From contig CAJMRT010000032.1 of NCBI GenBank assembly GCA_905215855.1, positions 1-23,290 of the forward strand: 23,290 nucleotides of DNA, read 5' to 3'. The notes under the pieces are model-generated. The model had not been told where the DNA came from. It ran no database searches and saw nothing but the letters and a program-made list of their open reading frames with translations. The position numbers and the translations under genes are program-made. Positions 16,408 through 23,290 of this stretch are shown piece after piece. Numbering within the stretch: the stretch's first letter is position 1; each line of letters begins with the position of its first letter. The stretch comes from an uncultured bacterium (lineage in GTDB: Bacteria > Bacillota > Clostridia > Oscillospirales > Acutalibacteraceae).

Positions 16408-16753
16408 CAAATTAATGCTTTTTGCTACGGCGAAATGAATAAATATTATTTTATCTTTTAGTGCAAGTTGCTCAGTCGCACAGCTTTAAAGGCAAATATT
16501 GCACAACACAAGCCGTGTTATTTTGTAACAATGCACATACAGCTTGTTTTTTATCCATTTTAAAGCCTGTAAAAAAAGCATTATTTTACGACTTTTTTTA
16601 TTTTGTTTTAACAGGCATTTTTAAATTTTTTATTTGCATCTGTTCCGCCACACAATTGTACACATATCCGCTAAAAGCCCTAAGATTGAAATGTAAATAA
16701 ATTCAGTCAAAAAGCCGTGCAAAGCATAAAATAAAAAAATATGCAAAAAACTA
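16408..16753. other. AT-rich intergenic DNA without a supported gene
   Basis: This stretch of about 345 bp between the divergent HPr-kinase-like gene and the tRNA is rich in A and T runs. A loose inverted repeat (GCCTGT near 16565 and ACAGGC near 16611) is the only structure I see. A 79-codon plus-strand frame at 16461-16700 has no ribosome binding site and looks random. Confidence 0.5.
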
Positions 16754-16782
16754 TTGACACAACCTTTACATAATGCTATAAT
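16754..16782 (+). promoter_or_regulatory. Promoter of tRNA-fMet
   Basis: Perfect TTGACA (16754-16759) and TATAAT (16777-16782) have a 17-base spacer, and the TG at 16774-16775 extends the -10 box. Transcription should start near 16789. Confidence 0.95.
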
Positions 16783-16815
16783 AATAAAGCTGTAAAAAAC
16801 AGCAGAGTTGTATAT

Positions 16816-16892
<77 letters not shown>

Positions 16893-16898
16893 TTCAAT

Positions 16899-16932
16899 AA
16901 GCACTAATCGAAAGGTTAGTGCTTGTTTTTTA
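16899..16932 (+). terminator. Terminator of tRNA-fMet
   Basis: A perfect 9-bp stem AAGCACTAA/TTAGTGCTT (16899-16907 with 16916-16924) is followed by GTTTTTTATTT, seven bases past the tRNA. Confidence 0.93.
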
Positions 16933-16980
16933 TTTCTGATATTTCTGAAAATTCAATTATTTATTGCCACCATAACACAC

Positions 16981-17021
16981 CAGCCTGAGCATTGTTACTT
17001 GACGCTCAGGCTGATTTTTTT
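16981..17021 (+). terminator. Second terminator between the tRNA and the zinc-ribbon operon
   Basis: A perfect 10-bp stem CAGCCTGAGC/GCTCAGGCTG (16981-16990 with 17004-17013) is followed by A and seven T on the plus strand. It also lies 24 bp past the stop of the minus-strand gene ending at 17037, and may help end that transcript, although the minus strand lacks a good T run after the stem. Confidence 0.8.
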
Positions 17022-17036
17022 ATTACTTATTATTTT

Positions 17037-18092
17037 TTAATGCGTATCTTCAATGCAGTACACAAAGTTTGTGAGGTTCATATTATCGTCAAAGGTGAAA
17101 GTTACATATCCGTCTTTCCGCTTATAGGTAACATCACCGTGGGTTATGTTATTGTACATCGGCTCGCCGAGTTCAGCATAGACATCGTCATAGGTGCTGT
17201 TGCCGTTGATTTCGCCAAAACCGATGTTTGAATTGGCAAGGTTGCCTGATGAGTAATCAACCGTAATGCTGTAAATTTTATTTGTTTCGGCGGTGACCAT
17301 AACATTCATACCGCTGTAGTAATGAATATACCACTTATCCGACGCTAAAAACGGATCTGAAATTTCTTCGCCAAAAGCATTTTTTACATCGTCAAAATCA
17401 GCGTTCAAAAAATTATTGCTCTCTACATTAAGCATTGAACTTTCGGATTTTTTAAGATAAAACTTTCCGCCTATATCCCACATTGACCCGCTGTTTTGAT
17501 TTGTGATCGTGTTTTCAATATAGATTTCGCCGTCGGAAAACTTGATTTTACCCGTACCGCTGTTCTGCCAGCCGTCATCATCAAACGAAAAAGTTCCTAT
17601 TCCGTCAATTACCTTTGTTGTAACATTGCTTATTCTCGCAATTCGGTTTTGCGGTGCAGACGAGGTCTTTGTAAAAGTAAATCTCACAACATCATCTTTG
17701 ACGGAAATTATCTCAAGAATATTGCCGCCGTTTTGAGTTGCGGTTGAAATATCGCTGTCCTTATCGCACCATATTCCGACATATTTTGAATAATCCGAGG
17801 TATTATTTTCAGCCGTTGTCGTGACCGCAGTTGTCGGAACAGTTGTTGCAGGTGTGGTAATATTATCCGATTTGCCGCCAAAAATCGTGCTGTTCAAAAT
17901 TATAATCACCGCAATTACAACGAGCAAAACTATTGCCGCTGCAACGGTAATAATAATCGGTTTTTTCTTTTTCACCTTAATTTCTCCGCCTGTTGTAACA
18001 TCAATCAGCTTTGTCATACAATACGGACAAAATGTCGATTCAATCGGAAGTTCCTTGCCGCAATTCCTGCAAAACTTCGTATCCTTACCCAT
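17037..18092 (-). CDS. Zinc-ribbon membrane protein with lipocalin-like ectodomain
   Basis: The 351-residue protein begins with a zinc ribbon (Cys8, Cys11, Cys22, Cys25). A basic KKKK patch, one membrane helix (about 45-67) and a Thr-rich linker (about 78-98) follow. The positive-inside rule puts the ribbon in the cytosol and the rest outside. The ectodomain starts with YVGIW, rich in beta pattern and reminiscent of lipocalin-like folds (about 102-215). A second segment (about 220-351) may be an OmlA/BLIP-like module. I recognise no named function. GAGGTGAGG precedes the ATG. It is the last gene of the zinc-ribbon run and lies behind the hairpin at 18118-18156, so it may be expressed only by read-through. 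Confidence 0.85.
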   Translation of the reverse strand: MGKDTKFCRNCGKELPIESTFCPYCMTKLIDVTTGGEIKVKKKKPIIITVAAAIVLLVVIAVIIILNSTIFGGKSDNITTPATTVPTTAVTTTAENNTSDYSKYVGIWCDKDSDISTATQNGGNILEIISVKDDVVRFTFTKTSSAPQNRIARISNVTTKVIDGIGTFSFDDDGWQNSGTGKIKFSDGEIYIENTITNQNSGSMWDIGGKFYLKKSESSMLNVESNNFLNADFDDVKNAFGEEISDPFLASDKWYIHYYSGMNVMVTAETNKIYSITVDYSSGNLANSNIGFGEINGNSTYDDVYAELGEPMYNNITHGDVTYKRKDGYVTFTFDDNMNLTNFVYCIEDTH

Positions 18093-18117
18093 AACGCCTC
18101 ACCTCTTTTATATATTT

Positions 18118-18156
18118 TAAAACAAAAAGCAACGCAATGCAATACGCACTGCGTTG
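18118..18156 (-). terminator. Terminator-like hairpin inside the zinc-ribbon operon
   Basis: An 11-bp stem with one G-U pair (18146-18156 with 18130-18140, 5-base loop) is followed on the minus strand by CTTTTTGTTTT. It lies 7 bp past the stop of the gene ending at 18164 and only 26 bp before the next start. It probably lowers expression of the last gene rather than ending the operon fully. Confidence 0.8.
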
Positions 18157-18163
18157 TTTTCGG

Positions 18164-18919
18164 TTATTCAACTCTGAACGATGAAAGTACATCTTCTGTT
18201 TCAGCTCTGGCATCAACCATTCGCTGATTTGCGTATTCGTCCTCCAACATTCCGAAGCCTGTTGGATGAATGTACATAAAATACTTACCGTCCTTACTTC
18301 CGAGCCTGCTTGAATCTATGCTGACCGTTCCGTCATATGTCCAGTCAATAGCGAATAAAAATCCGTCCGAGCCTGTTTCGGAATGTTCGTGATTATACGA
18401 TTCATAAAAAGTAACCTTATCACCATCAACCTCATATGTATAATCCTCGGGAACTTCAATTGAAAAGCCGTTAAAATAACATCTGCCGTCACCGTTCGAA
18501 TTACCTTCGCCGTCATCTTTCGATGTTTCGGGCTCGGTCGGCTTGGCTGTTGTAGGCTCAATCGTAGTAGACTTTGCCGTTGTTGGAATATCTGTGGTCG
18601 GTTCAACAGTTGTAGGTTCTGCTGTTGTCGGAATTTCCGTTGTAACCTGTTGGGTGGTTGCTTTAACAGCTTGCTCGGCATTATTATTGACGAACATTTT
18701 CGGCAATAATACAATCGCACATACAGCCAACACAACCGCAACTGCCGATGCAGCGGAAATTATGACGACTAATTTTTTCTTTGACTTTTTATCCGACTTT
18801 ATATCAGTCGGTTTTTCATTAACCGAGGTCATCGACAAAGACTTTACCTCTGCACCGCACCGAGTACAAAACCTGTCACCGTCTTTAATCTCTTTTCCGC
18901 ATTTCTCGCAAAATGGCAT
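18164..18919 (-). CDS. Zinc-ribbon membrane protein with PTT-rich linker
   Basis: The 251-residue protein has a zinc ribbon (Cys4, Cys7, Cys18, Cys21), a Lys-rich patch, a membrane helix (about 50-74) and a low-complexity linker of repeated EPTT/IPTT units (about 84-135). An ectodomain of about 105 residues (147-251) follows, probably outside the cell. This ectodomain resembles the C-terminal domain of the surface protein at 21658: both have a [FY]SxxVP segment, then a YExYN motif, a GxxG spacing, an LGxKxG stretch and a closing [ST]FR[VF]E. The linker looks like a cell-wall-spanning spacer. It is in the zinc-ribbon run, 20 bp after the previous gene. Confidence 0.87.
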   Translation of the reverse strand: MPFCEKCGKEIKDGDRFCTRCGAEVKSLSMTSVNEKPTDIKSDKKSKKKLVVIISAASAVAVVLAVCAIVLLPKMFVNNNAEQAVKATTQQVTTEIPTTAEPTTVEPTTDIPTTAKSTTIEPTTAKPTEPETSKDDGEGNSNGDGRCYFNGFSIEVPEDYTYEVDGDKVTFYESYNHEHSETGSDGFLFAIDWTYDGTVSIDSSRLGSKDGKYFMYIHPTGFGMLEDEYANQRMVDARAETEDVLSSFRVE

Positions 18920-18939
18920 AAACTCACCTATCCTAATTA

Positions 18940-19965
18940 CTAAGCCCCAAGTGATTTTATAAATTCATCAAGGGTTTTCCACTCATACTCAATACCATAC
19001 CTTGCAGAAAGCACTTTGTCAAATCTATACAGGTTTTCGGGTGAAATCCATACTCCGTTTGACGAATATTCTTCTTTCATCTTTTCACTTAACGGAAGAT
19101 AAGTATAGGTAACATCATAATCCTCTTCTGTCATTGAAATTCCTATGTTTCCAAGAAACAAGAGCGGATTATCATCATAATTATTCATGCAATACAAGGT
19201 TAGATTTTCTAAAATTTCAAAATTTTCATCACTTAAGTTATTACCAAACAACAGGTACGATGTAACAATTGTTTTTATTGGTGTATCAGGATAGTATGAA
19301 GTAACAGCAGAGCCTACAATTTTATTGCTTTTGCTGTCAACGATAACACTAACATCAACCGACAAACTACTATCATCGCCATATTTATAAGTCCACTTAT
19401 GTACAATGTTTCCGTCTTTGTTTGTCCATGAAGTCCAATTGTCCTCGTTACTAAGTGACTTAATACATTCTGTCTGTTGAGATTTTTCATCTATAACATC
19501 GCTAAACTTCTCATTCAGTTTGTTTGCATTGTTTATGATGCCTGCTTTAAATTCTTCAAATGTTACATCAAACAAAGCCTTATTTTCATCGGTTGGAACA
19601 ACCTTTGGTGCACCGCCTGAGAATATGCTCGGTACAAATATAATGCCTGCTGTTATGCAAAGCACCAACACAACCACAATAGGTATAAAGAGGACTTTTT
19701 TACTCTTCTTTTTCGGTTTTTGTTCTGCTGTACCGATATTTTCATACACACTTTGTTGCTGAATCGGAACGGTATTTGTCACATTTGGTTTTTCTTTGTT
19801 TACTGTCTGTTCTACTGTTGGCTGAACAACTTTTTCAGGCTCTGCCGTTGGCTGTAAGTTTTCAACATTTTGATTTGTGTTGTTATCACTAACCCTTGTT
19901 CCGCAACCTGCACAGAACACAGCGTCATCATTTATTGGCGAACCGCATTTTGAACAATATTTCAT
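18940..19965 (-). CDS. Zinc-ribbon membrane protein, ectodomain type 2 (long)
   Basis: The 341-residue protein has a zinc ribbon (Cys4, Cys7, Cys18, Cys21), a polar linker with a Lys-rich end, a membrane helix (about 91-113) and an ectodomain of about 225 residues. The layout (N-terminal ribbon, one helix, outside domain) is like that of TcaA/YvbJ-type proteins of Firmicutes. The ectodomain seems related to that of the protein at 20901: both start with an EF-containing helix, have a DGN...K.TY strand and a [LN]S.[DE]E..xIL-like helix, and share a WISP/WFISP motif. The ATG at 19965 follows GGAGG by 7 bases. An in-frame start 15 bases upstream would cover that site. Confidence 0.87.
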   Translation of the reverse strand: MKYCSKCGSPINDDAVFCAGCGTRVSDNNTNQNVENLQPTAEPEKVVQPTVEQTVNKEKPNVTNTVPIQQQSVYENIGTAEQKPKKKSKKVLFIPIVVVLVLCITAGIIFVPSIFSGGAPKVVPTDENKALFDVTFEEFKAGIINNANKLNEKFSDVIDEKSQQTECIKSLSNEDNWTSWTNKDGNIVHKWTYKYGDDSSLSVDVSVIVDSKSNKIVGSAVTSYYPDTPIKTIVTSYLLFGNNLSDENFEILENLTLYCMNNYDDNPLLFLGNIGISMTEEDYDVTYTYLPLSEKMKEEYSSNGVWISPENLYRFDKVLSARYGIEYEWKTLDEFIKSLGA

Positions 19966-19998
19966 TTTTATTCCTCCCATTTATCAATCTCATCAAAA

Positions 19999-20088
19999 TT
20001 ATGCAGAAAACATAAAATACAATCCAAGCACTGCAATTAGTATTCCGCACCCAACTCCTACTATTTTCAATATGGTATCTTTGTTCAT
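19999..20088 (-). CDS. 29-residue single-helix membrane peptide
   Basis: The short frame starts with ATG at 20088 and stops with TAA at 19999-20001. GAGGAAG about 9 bases upstream is a good ribosome binding site. The product is M-N-K-D-T, then a hydrophobic stretch from about residue 6 to 28 with Gly and one Cys, long enough to cross the membrane once. It exactly fills the gap between two zinc-ribbon genes (23 bp after one, 33 bp before the next), on the same strand. No homolog is recognised. It could be a small membrane partner of the cluster, or a chance frame, but site, spacing and hydrophobicity all fit a real gene. Confidence 0.6.
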   Translation of the reverse strand: MNKDTILKIVGVGCGILIAVLGLYFMFSA

Positions 20089-20111
20089 CTTTTTGCACTT
20101 CCTCTCAAAAC

Positions 20112-20888
20112 TCACTGTGTATTTTCTGTGTCATCTTTCTTGACACCGCATATACAAATTTCTTCAAATGACGGATTAACTCTTCCGCAATTTGAGCAAC
20201 GCCAAAAATTATCGTGTGGGTTCTTTCTGTAATTCTCTTCAATTTTGATAAAATAGAATTTGTTTTTCATAACATAACTGCGGATAACAAAACCGTAAAT
20301 TGAACCCACAATACCAATCAATCCGCCGAAAATTGCGTTATATACGAGATTGATAACATACGGTGCCAAAGCCTCATACTCACCGACAATTCCTGTCGGT
20401 ACTGTTGCTATCCTTGTACGCATGTTGCTTGTCTTGTATGAACTTACAAAGTTCAATACAGAAACAATTGCAAGCGCAATTCCGTTTATGTAATAATTCC
20501 CTGCAAAATCGCCGAGATAATACGAGGACAATGTCATTCCCGTTATAAAAAAGTACACCGCAAGAATTGCCTGAATACTTGCAACAACAATCCAAATTAT
20601 CATATCTATCTGTAACTTTTTGCGAAGCTCCTCAAGCGGAGAATTTCCGTATGAAACCTGATATGTCTGATAATTTACAGTTTGCTGATTTCCGTACGGA
20701 ACGCCCTGCCCATACGAACAGGACTGATTTGTCTGTTGATTAGCCTGTTGCGTGTAAACCGACTGTTGCGTCGTATTATTGGTCTGTTGCTGTGTGTTTA
20801 CATTCCGATTGCTCGCCACTTTGTTTCCGCAAGCAGAGCAAAACACAGCGCCATCATCAAGCTTATTTCCGCATTTTGAACAAAACAT
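20112..20888 (-). CDS. Multi-pass membrane protein with zinc ribbons at both ends
   Basis: The 258-residue protein has an N-terminal zinc ribbon (Cys3, Cys6, Cys17, Cys20) and a Gln/Asn-rich linker (about 30-80). Hydrophobic segments follow at about 94-118, 130-150 and 174-204, the last long enough to be two helices. A second, atypical ribbon lies at the C-terminus (Cys231, Cys234, Cys245, Cys247; CxxC...CxC). If both ribbons are cytosolic, four helices are needed. It is the only multi-pass member of the run and could be the core partner of the single-pass ones. A GGAGG site precedes the ATG, and the gene starts 12 bp after the previous one. Confidence 0.87.
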   Translation of the reverse strand: MFCSKCGNKLDDGAVFCSACGNKVASNRNVNTQQQTNNTTQQSVYTQQANQQTNQSCSYGQGVPYGNQQTVNYQTYQVSYGNSPLEELRKKLQIDMIIWIVVASIQAILAVYFFITGMTLSSYYLGDFAGNYYINGIALAIVSVLNFVSSYKTSNMRTRIATVPTGIVGEYEALAPYVINLVYNAIFGGLIGIVGSIYGFVIRSYVMKNKFYFIKIEENYRKNPHDNFWRCSNCGRVNPSFEEICICGVKKDDTENTQ

Positions 20889-20900
20889 ATTTTCCTCCTG

Positions 20901-21626
20901 TTATTTAGGTGATATAAACCAACTCTGAGTACTATTATTTTTATTGTATTCGTACGAAATTTTCACATCACGATATTCATATCCAAAATAACTAATCTTT
21001 TTTGCAGCAATTAAAATTGATTCAGCTTCATCATAAGATAAATCAGGATATACTGCACGTAGTTCCCTGACAATGCCGCCCGGCGGTGTATAGCTTTCTT
21101 CTGAATCATACCAATATTTGATTGTTTCAACATTACTGGCATAACCCGCCCCATCAGTAAACAACACATATGCCGCATCACTGTATGTCTTTTTATACAA
21201 ATCGTTACCGTCATCGTTAGTGCTATGTTCAAATGAAGAAAAATCAAATTCAGATGTCAAAACATCGGCATTAGTTTCATTGTAACGCTCAACAAACTCT
21301 TTTGGGTTAAACGCAAACACCTTTTTTCCGTCTTTCGATGTTTTTACCACACTTTTGCCAAGCATCATTACTAACGCAATAACCAGTGTAACAACCAGCA
21401 CTCCCGAAACAATCGGAATGATTATTTTTAACGGATTCATCTTTTTCTTTTGAAGAATCACAACCTCAGGCTGTACGGTTGCTTGTTGTGAAACACTTCC
21501 CGATACAGACTGTGCTGTATCTGTGCTATTTGTCATTTTCCCTGACTCTACACGAGTTCCGCATTTTTCGCAGAATACATCATCATCATTTAACTGATTT
21601 CCGCATTTTTCGCAAAATTTGCTCAT
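20901..21626 (-). CDS. Zinc-ribbon membrane protein, ectodomain type 2 (short)
   Basis: The 241-residue protein has a zinc ribbon (Cys5, Cys8, Cys19, Cys22), a Ser/Thr/Gln linker, KKK, a membrane helix (about 67-90) and an ectodomain of about 150 residues (about 92-241). The ectodomain has no named family that I can assign, but it looks like a shorter version of that at 18940. A GGGGGAAGG stretch precedes the ATG. It is the first zinc-ribbon gene and starts 31 bp past the stop of the large surface protein. No terminator or promoter is visible in between, so co-transcription is likely. Confidence 0.86.
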   Translation of the reverse strand: MSKFCEKCGNQLNDDDVFCEKCGTRVESGKMTNSTDTAQSVSGSVSQQATVQPEVVILQKKKMNPLKIIIPIVSGVLVVTLVIALVMMLGKSVVKTSKDGKKVFAFNPKEFVERYNETNADVLTSEFDFSSFEHSTNDDGNDLYKKTYSDAAYVLFTDGAGYASNVETIKYWYDSEESYTPPGGIVRELRAVYPDLSYDEAESILIAAKKISYFGYEYRDVKISYEYNKNNSTQSWFISPK

Positions 21627-21657
21627 TGCACCTTCCCCCTTAAATTAACACCGACTG

Positions 21658-23290
21658 TTATTCAAATCTGAATGTTTTTACAGCATAGTTGAAATTTTGA
21701 CAAGCTGTTGAATATTTTTTTGCGGATGTTATATCATCTGCGATAAATTCAAGACCTGTTGCCTTTGTATATCCAAAAACATAGCCGTTTTTCTCACCGA
21801 GTTTAGTAAAGTTCGGTGCAGGAGGAGATAACTGTGAATACGAACTCTCTGTGAACAAAATAGCTCCCACATAACCCATATCATATTTGTCATAATTGTA
21901 CTTTTCATAGTAACATCTCCAGCCACCGCTTGATTTTTTATCATAACAGCCGGCAGGAACTACAACAGAGTACTCTGCAACAGTTCGGTTTCCACTCGTG
22001 CAAGTATAGTATGTTCTCACGCCATTGATAACAGTCACCTTACAGGTGGCTTTTTTGCCGTTTGCGGTTGTTGCTGTGATTGTAGTTGCGCCTGCACCTT
22101 TGGCGGTAACTTTTCCACCTGACACGGTTGCAACATTTTTGTTGCTTGATGACCATGTTACTGTGCTTGTTGAACCCGCTGAAAGTGTGTACTTGAGCGT
22201 AACGCTTTCCTTTTTGCCGATATAGACTGATGTCTTGTTCAGCTTAATTGACTTTGGCGGATTGTAGACATACTTTTTTGACCAACCCTTTGAGTTATAT
22301 CCGCTGACGGTTTTGCCGTTCCTGTCAATACAGCGGATTGTATAGGTTTCGGTTCTGCCGGATTTTACGGCACTGTCGGTATAGGTCGTAGCGGTTGTAT
22401 CTTTTATTCTCTTCCAACCCGAAGAAGTTTTGCGATAAAGTCGATAGCCGTAAGCACCTGTAACTTTGTTCCAACTGAGCTTAATTCCGCCCGATGTATT
22501 TTCGAGCTTACTGATTGACGGAGTTGACGCAGTGTATTTCTTAGACCAACCCTTTGAGTTAAAGCCACTGACGGTTTTACCGTCCTTGTCAATGCAACGG
22601 ATTGTGTAGGTTTTGGTTTGATTTGCACTTACCGCCGAATCTGTAAAGCTTGTTGCGGTTGTGTCTTTAAATCTCTTCCAACCTGTTGAAGTTTTGCGAT
22701 AAAGACGGTAGCCGTAAACACCTGCAATTTTGTTCCAAGTAAGCTTAATACCGCTCAATGTGTTTTCAAGTTTTGAAATTGTCGGTGCAACAGGAACATA
22801 TTTAATTGACCAACCGTTTGAGTTAAAACCGCTGATTGTGTTGCCGTTCTTGTCAATACAACGGATTGTGTATGTTTCGGTTTTGTTCGGTACGACACTC
22901 GAATCTGTATAACTTGTTGCTGTTGTATCCTTAAATCTTTTCCAACCGCCCGAGGCAGGTCTGTAATAAAGTCTGTAGCCGTAAGCACCTGCGATTTTGT
23001 TCCAAGTCAGTTTAATACCGCTTGATGTGTTTTCAAGTTTTGAAATTGTCGGAGCAACGGGCGTGTATTTAATTGACCAACCGTTTGAATTATATCCGCT
23101 GATTGTGTTGCCGTCTTTGTCAAGGCAACGGATTGTATAAGTTTCGGTTTTGTTTGGTACTACACTCGAATCGGTAAAGCTTGTTGAAGTTGTGTCCTTG
23201 AATCTCTTCCAACCGCCTGATGCAGGTCTGTAATAAAGTCTGTAGCCGTAAGCACCGTCAACCTTGTTCCATGTAATTTTTACACCGCCT
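21658..23290 (-). CDS. Surface protein with FN3-like repeats and Big_2 domain (N-terminus beyond window)
   Basis: Only the last 543 codons are visible; the frame is open to the right edge, so start and signal peptide are missing. The protein has four visible repeats of 88-89 residues (each with WNK, GYRLY, WKR.KDTT, YTIRC.D and GW motifs), probably fibronectin type III-like folds. A bacterial Ig-like group 2 domain (about 22020-22260) has the typical WSSSN..VA and G.ATITA-like pattern. A C-terminal domain of about 120 residues (21661-22020) closes it. That last domain resembles the ectodomain of the zinc-ribbon protein at 18164. No LPxTG or other anchor is seen at the C-terminus. It is probably secreted or wall-bound, with a role in adhesion or envelope contact by inference. 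Confidence 0.88.
   Translation of the reverse strand, partial: GGVKITWNKVDGAYGYRLYYRPASGGWKRFKDTTSTSFTDSSVVPNKTETYTIRCLDKDGNTISGYNSNGWSIKYTPVAPTISKLENTSSGIKLTWNKIAGAYGYRLYYRPASGGWKRFKDTTATSYTDSSVVPNKTETYTIRCIDKNGNTISGFNSNGWSIKYVPVAPTISKLENTLSGIKLTWNKIAGVYGYRLYRKTSTGWKRFKDTTATSFTDSAVSANQTKTYTIRCIDKDGKTVSGFNSKGWSKKYTASTPSISKLENTSGGIKLSWNKVTGAYGYRLYRKTSSGWKRIKDTTATTYTDSAVKSGRTETYTIRCIDRNGKTVSGYNSKGWSKKYVYNPPKSIKLNKTSVYIGKKESVTLKYTLSAGSTSTVTWSSSNKNVATVSGGKVTAKGAGATTITATTANGKKATCKVTVINGVRTYYTCTSGNRTVAEYSVVVPAGCYDKKSSGGWRCYYEKYNYDKYDMGYVGAILFTESSYSQLSPPAPNFTKLGEKNGYVFGYTKATGLEFIADDITSAKKYSTACQNFNYAVKTFRFE
22489..23286 (-). repeat. Tandem coding repeats, period 267/264 bp
   Basis: Units run 23286-23020, 23019-22753 and 22752-22489, with a fourth, partly diverged unit from 22488 to about 22255. 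The first two visible units share YYRPASGG and one extra codon. The next two share YRKTS. This suggests pairwise duplication or gene conversion. More units probably lie beyond the right edge. Confidence 0.85.

Noticed and set aside
16461..16700. 79-codon plus-strand frame
   Set aside because: There is no ribosome binding site, the product is low complexity and Phe-rich, and the region is AT-rich intergenic DNA.

Overview
The window looks like chromosome from a low-to-moderate GC Gram-positive anaerobe of the Ruminococcus/Oscillospiraceae type. This is inferred from strong GGAGG-type ribosome binding sites, near-consensus TTGACA-N17-TATAAT promoters, Clostridia-like SerA, PyrF and PyrC proteins, an FN3/Big_2-type surface protein, and many short GC-rich palindromes in intergenic DNA. 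Almost all genes read on the minus strand. The only plus-strand genes seen are a metallophosphoesterase and an initiator tRNA.

Left part (1-8900): housekeeping biosynthesis. In the direction of transcription (right to left) come an unrecognised single-pass membrane protein with a long charged cytoplasmic tail, pyrC, a DRE-TIM aldolase-like protein, pyrF, then serC and serA from their own promoter. The gaps hold two kinds of palindromic repeat, and serA ends at a clear terminator. The 530-bp gap 8347-8879 is a mosaic of small repeats.

Middle (8880-16410): glmS lies directly behind a membrane-anchored CapD/WbpM-like nucleotide-sugar dehydratase and is probably co-transcribed from a consensus promoter near 12690. 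This suggests amino-sugar supply for envelope glycans. Divergent from it is a YkuE-like metallophosphoesterase. Convergent to that is a three-gene unit: HPr-kinase-like P-loop protein, NAD(P)HX epimerase with an added tail, AraC-type regulator. Two copies of a roughly 110-bp double-hairpin element close glmS and the metallophosphoesterase/araC junction.

Right part (16411-23290): an initiator tRNA-fMet with an excellent promoter and terminator, then a minus-strand run that starts beyond the right edge. It holds a secreted or surface protein with at least four FN3-like repeats, a Big_2 domain and a C-terminal domain. Five consecutive membrane proteins follow, each with an N-terminal CxxC...CxxC zinc ribbon, plus a 29-residue membrane peptide. 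The C-terminal domain of the surface protein resembles the ectodomain of one zinc-ribbon protein, and two other ectodomains resemble each other. This cluster is the best candidate in the window for an undescribed envelope system.
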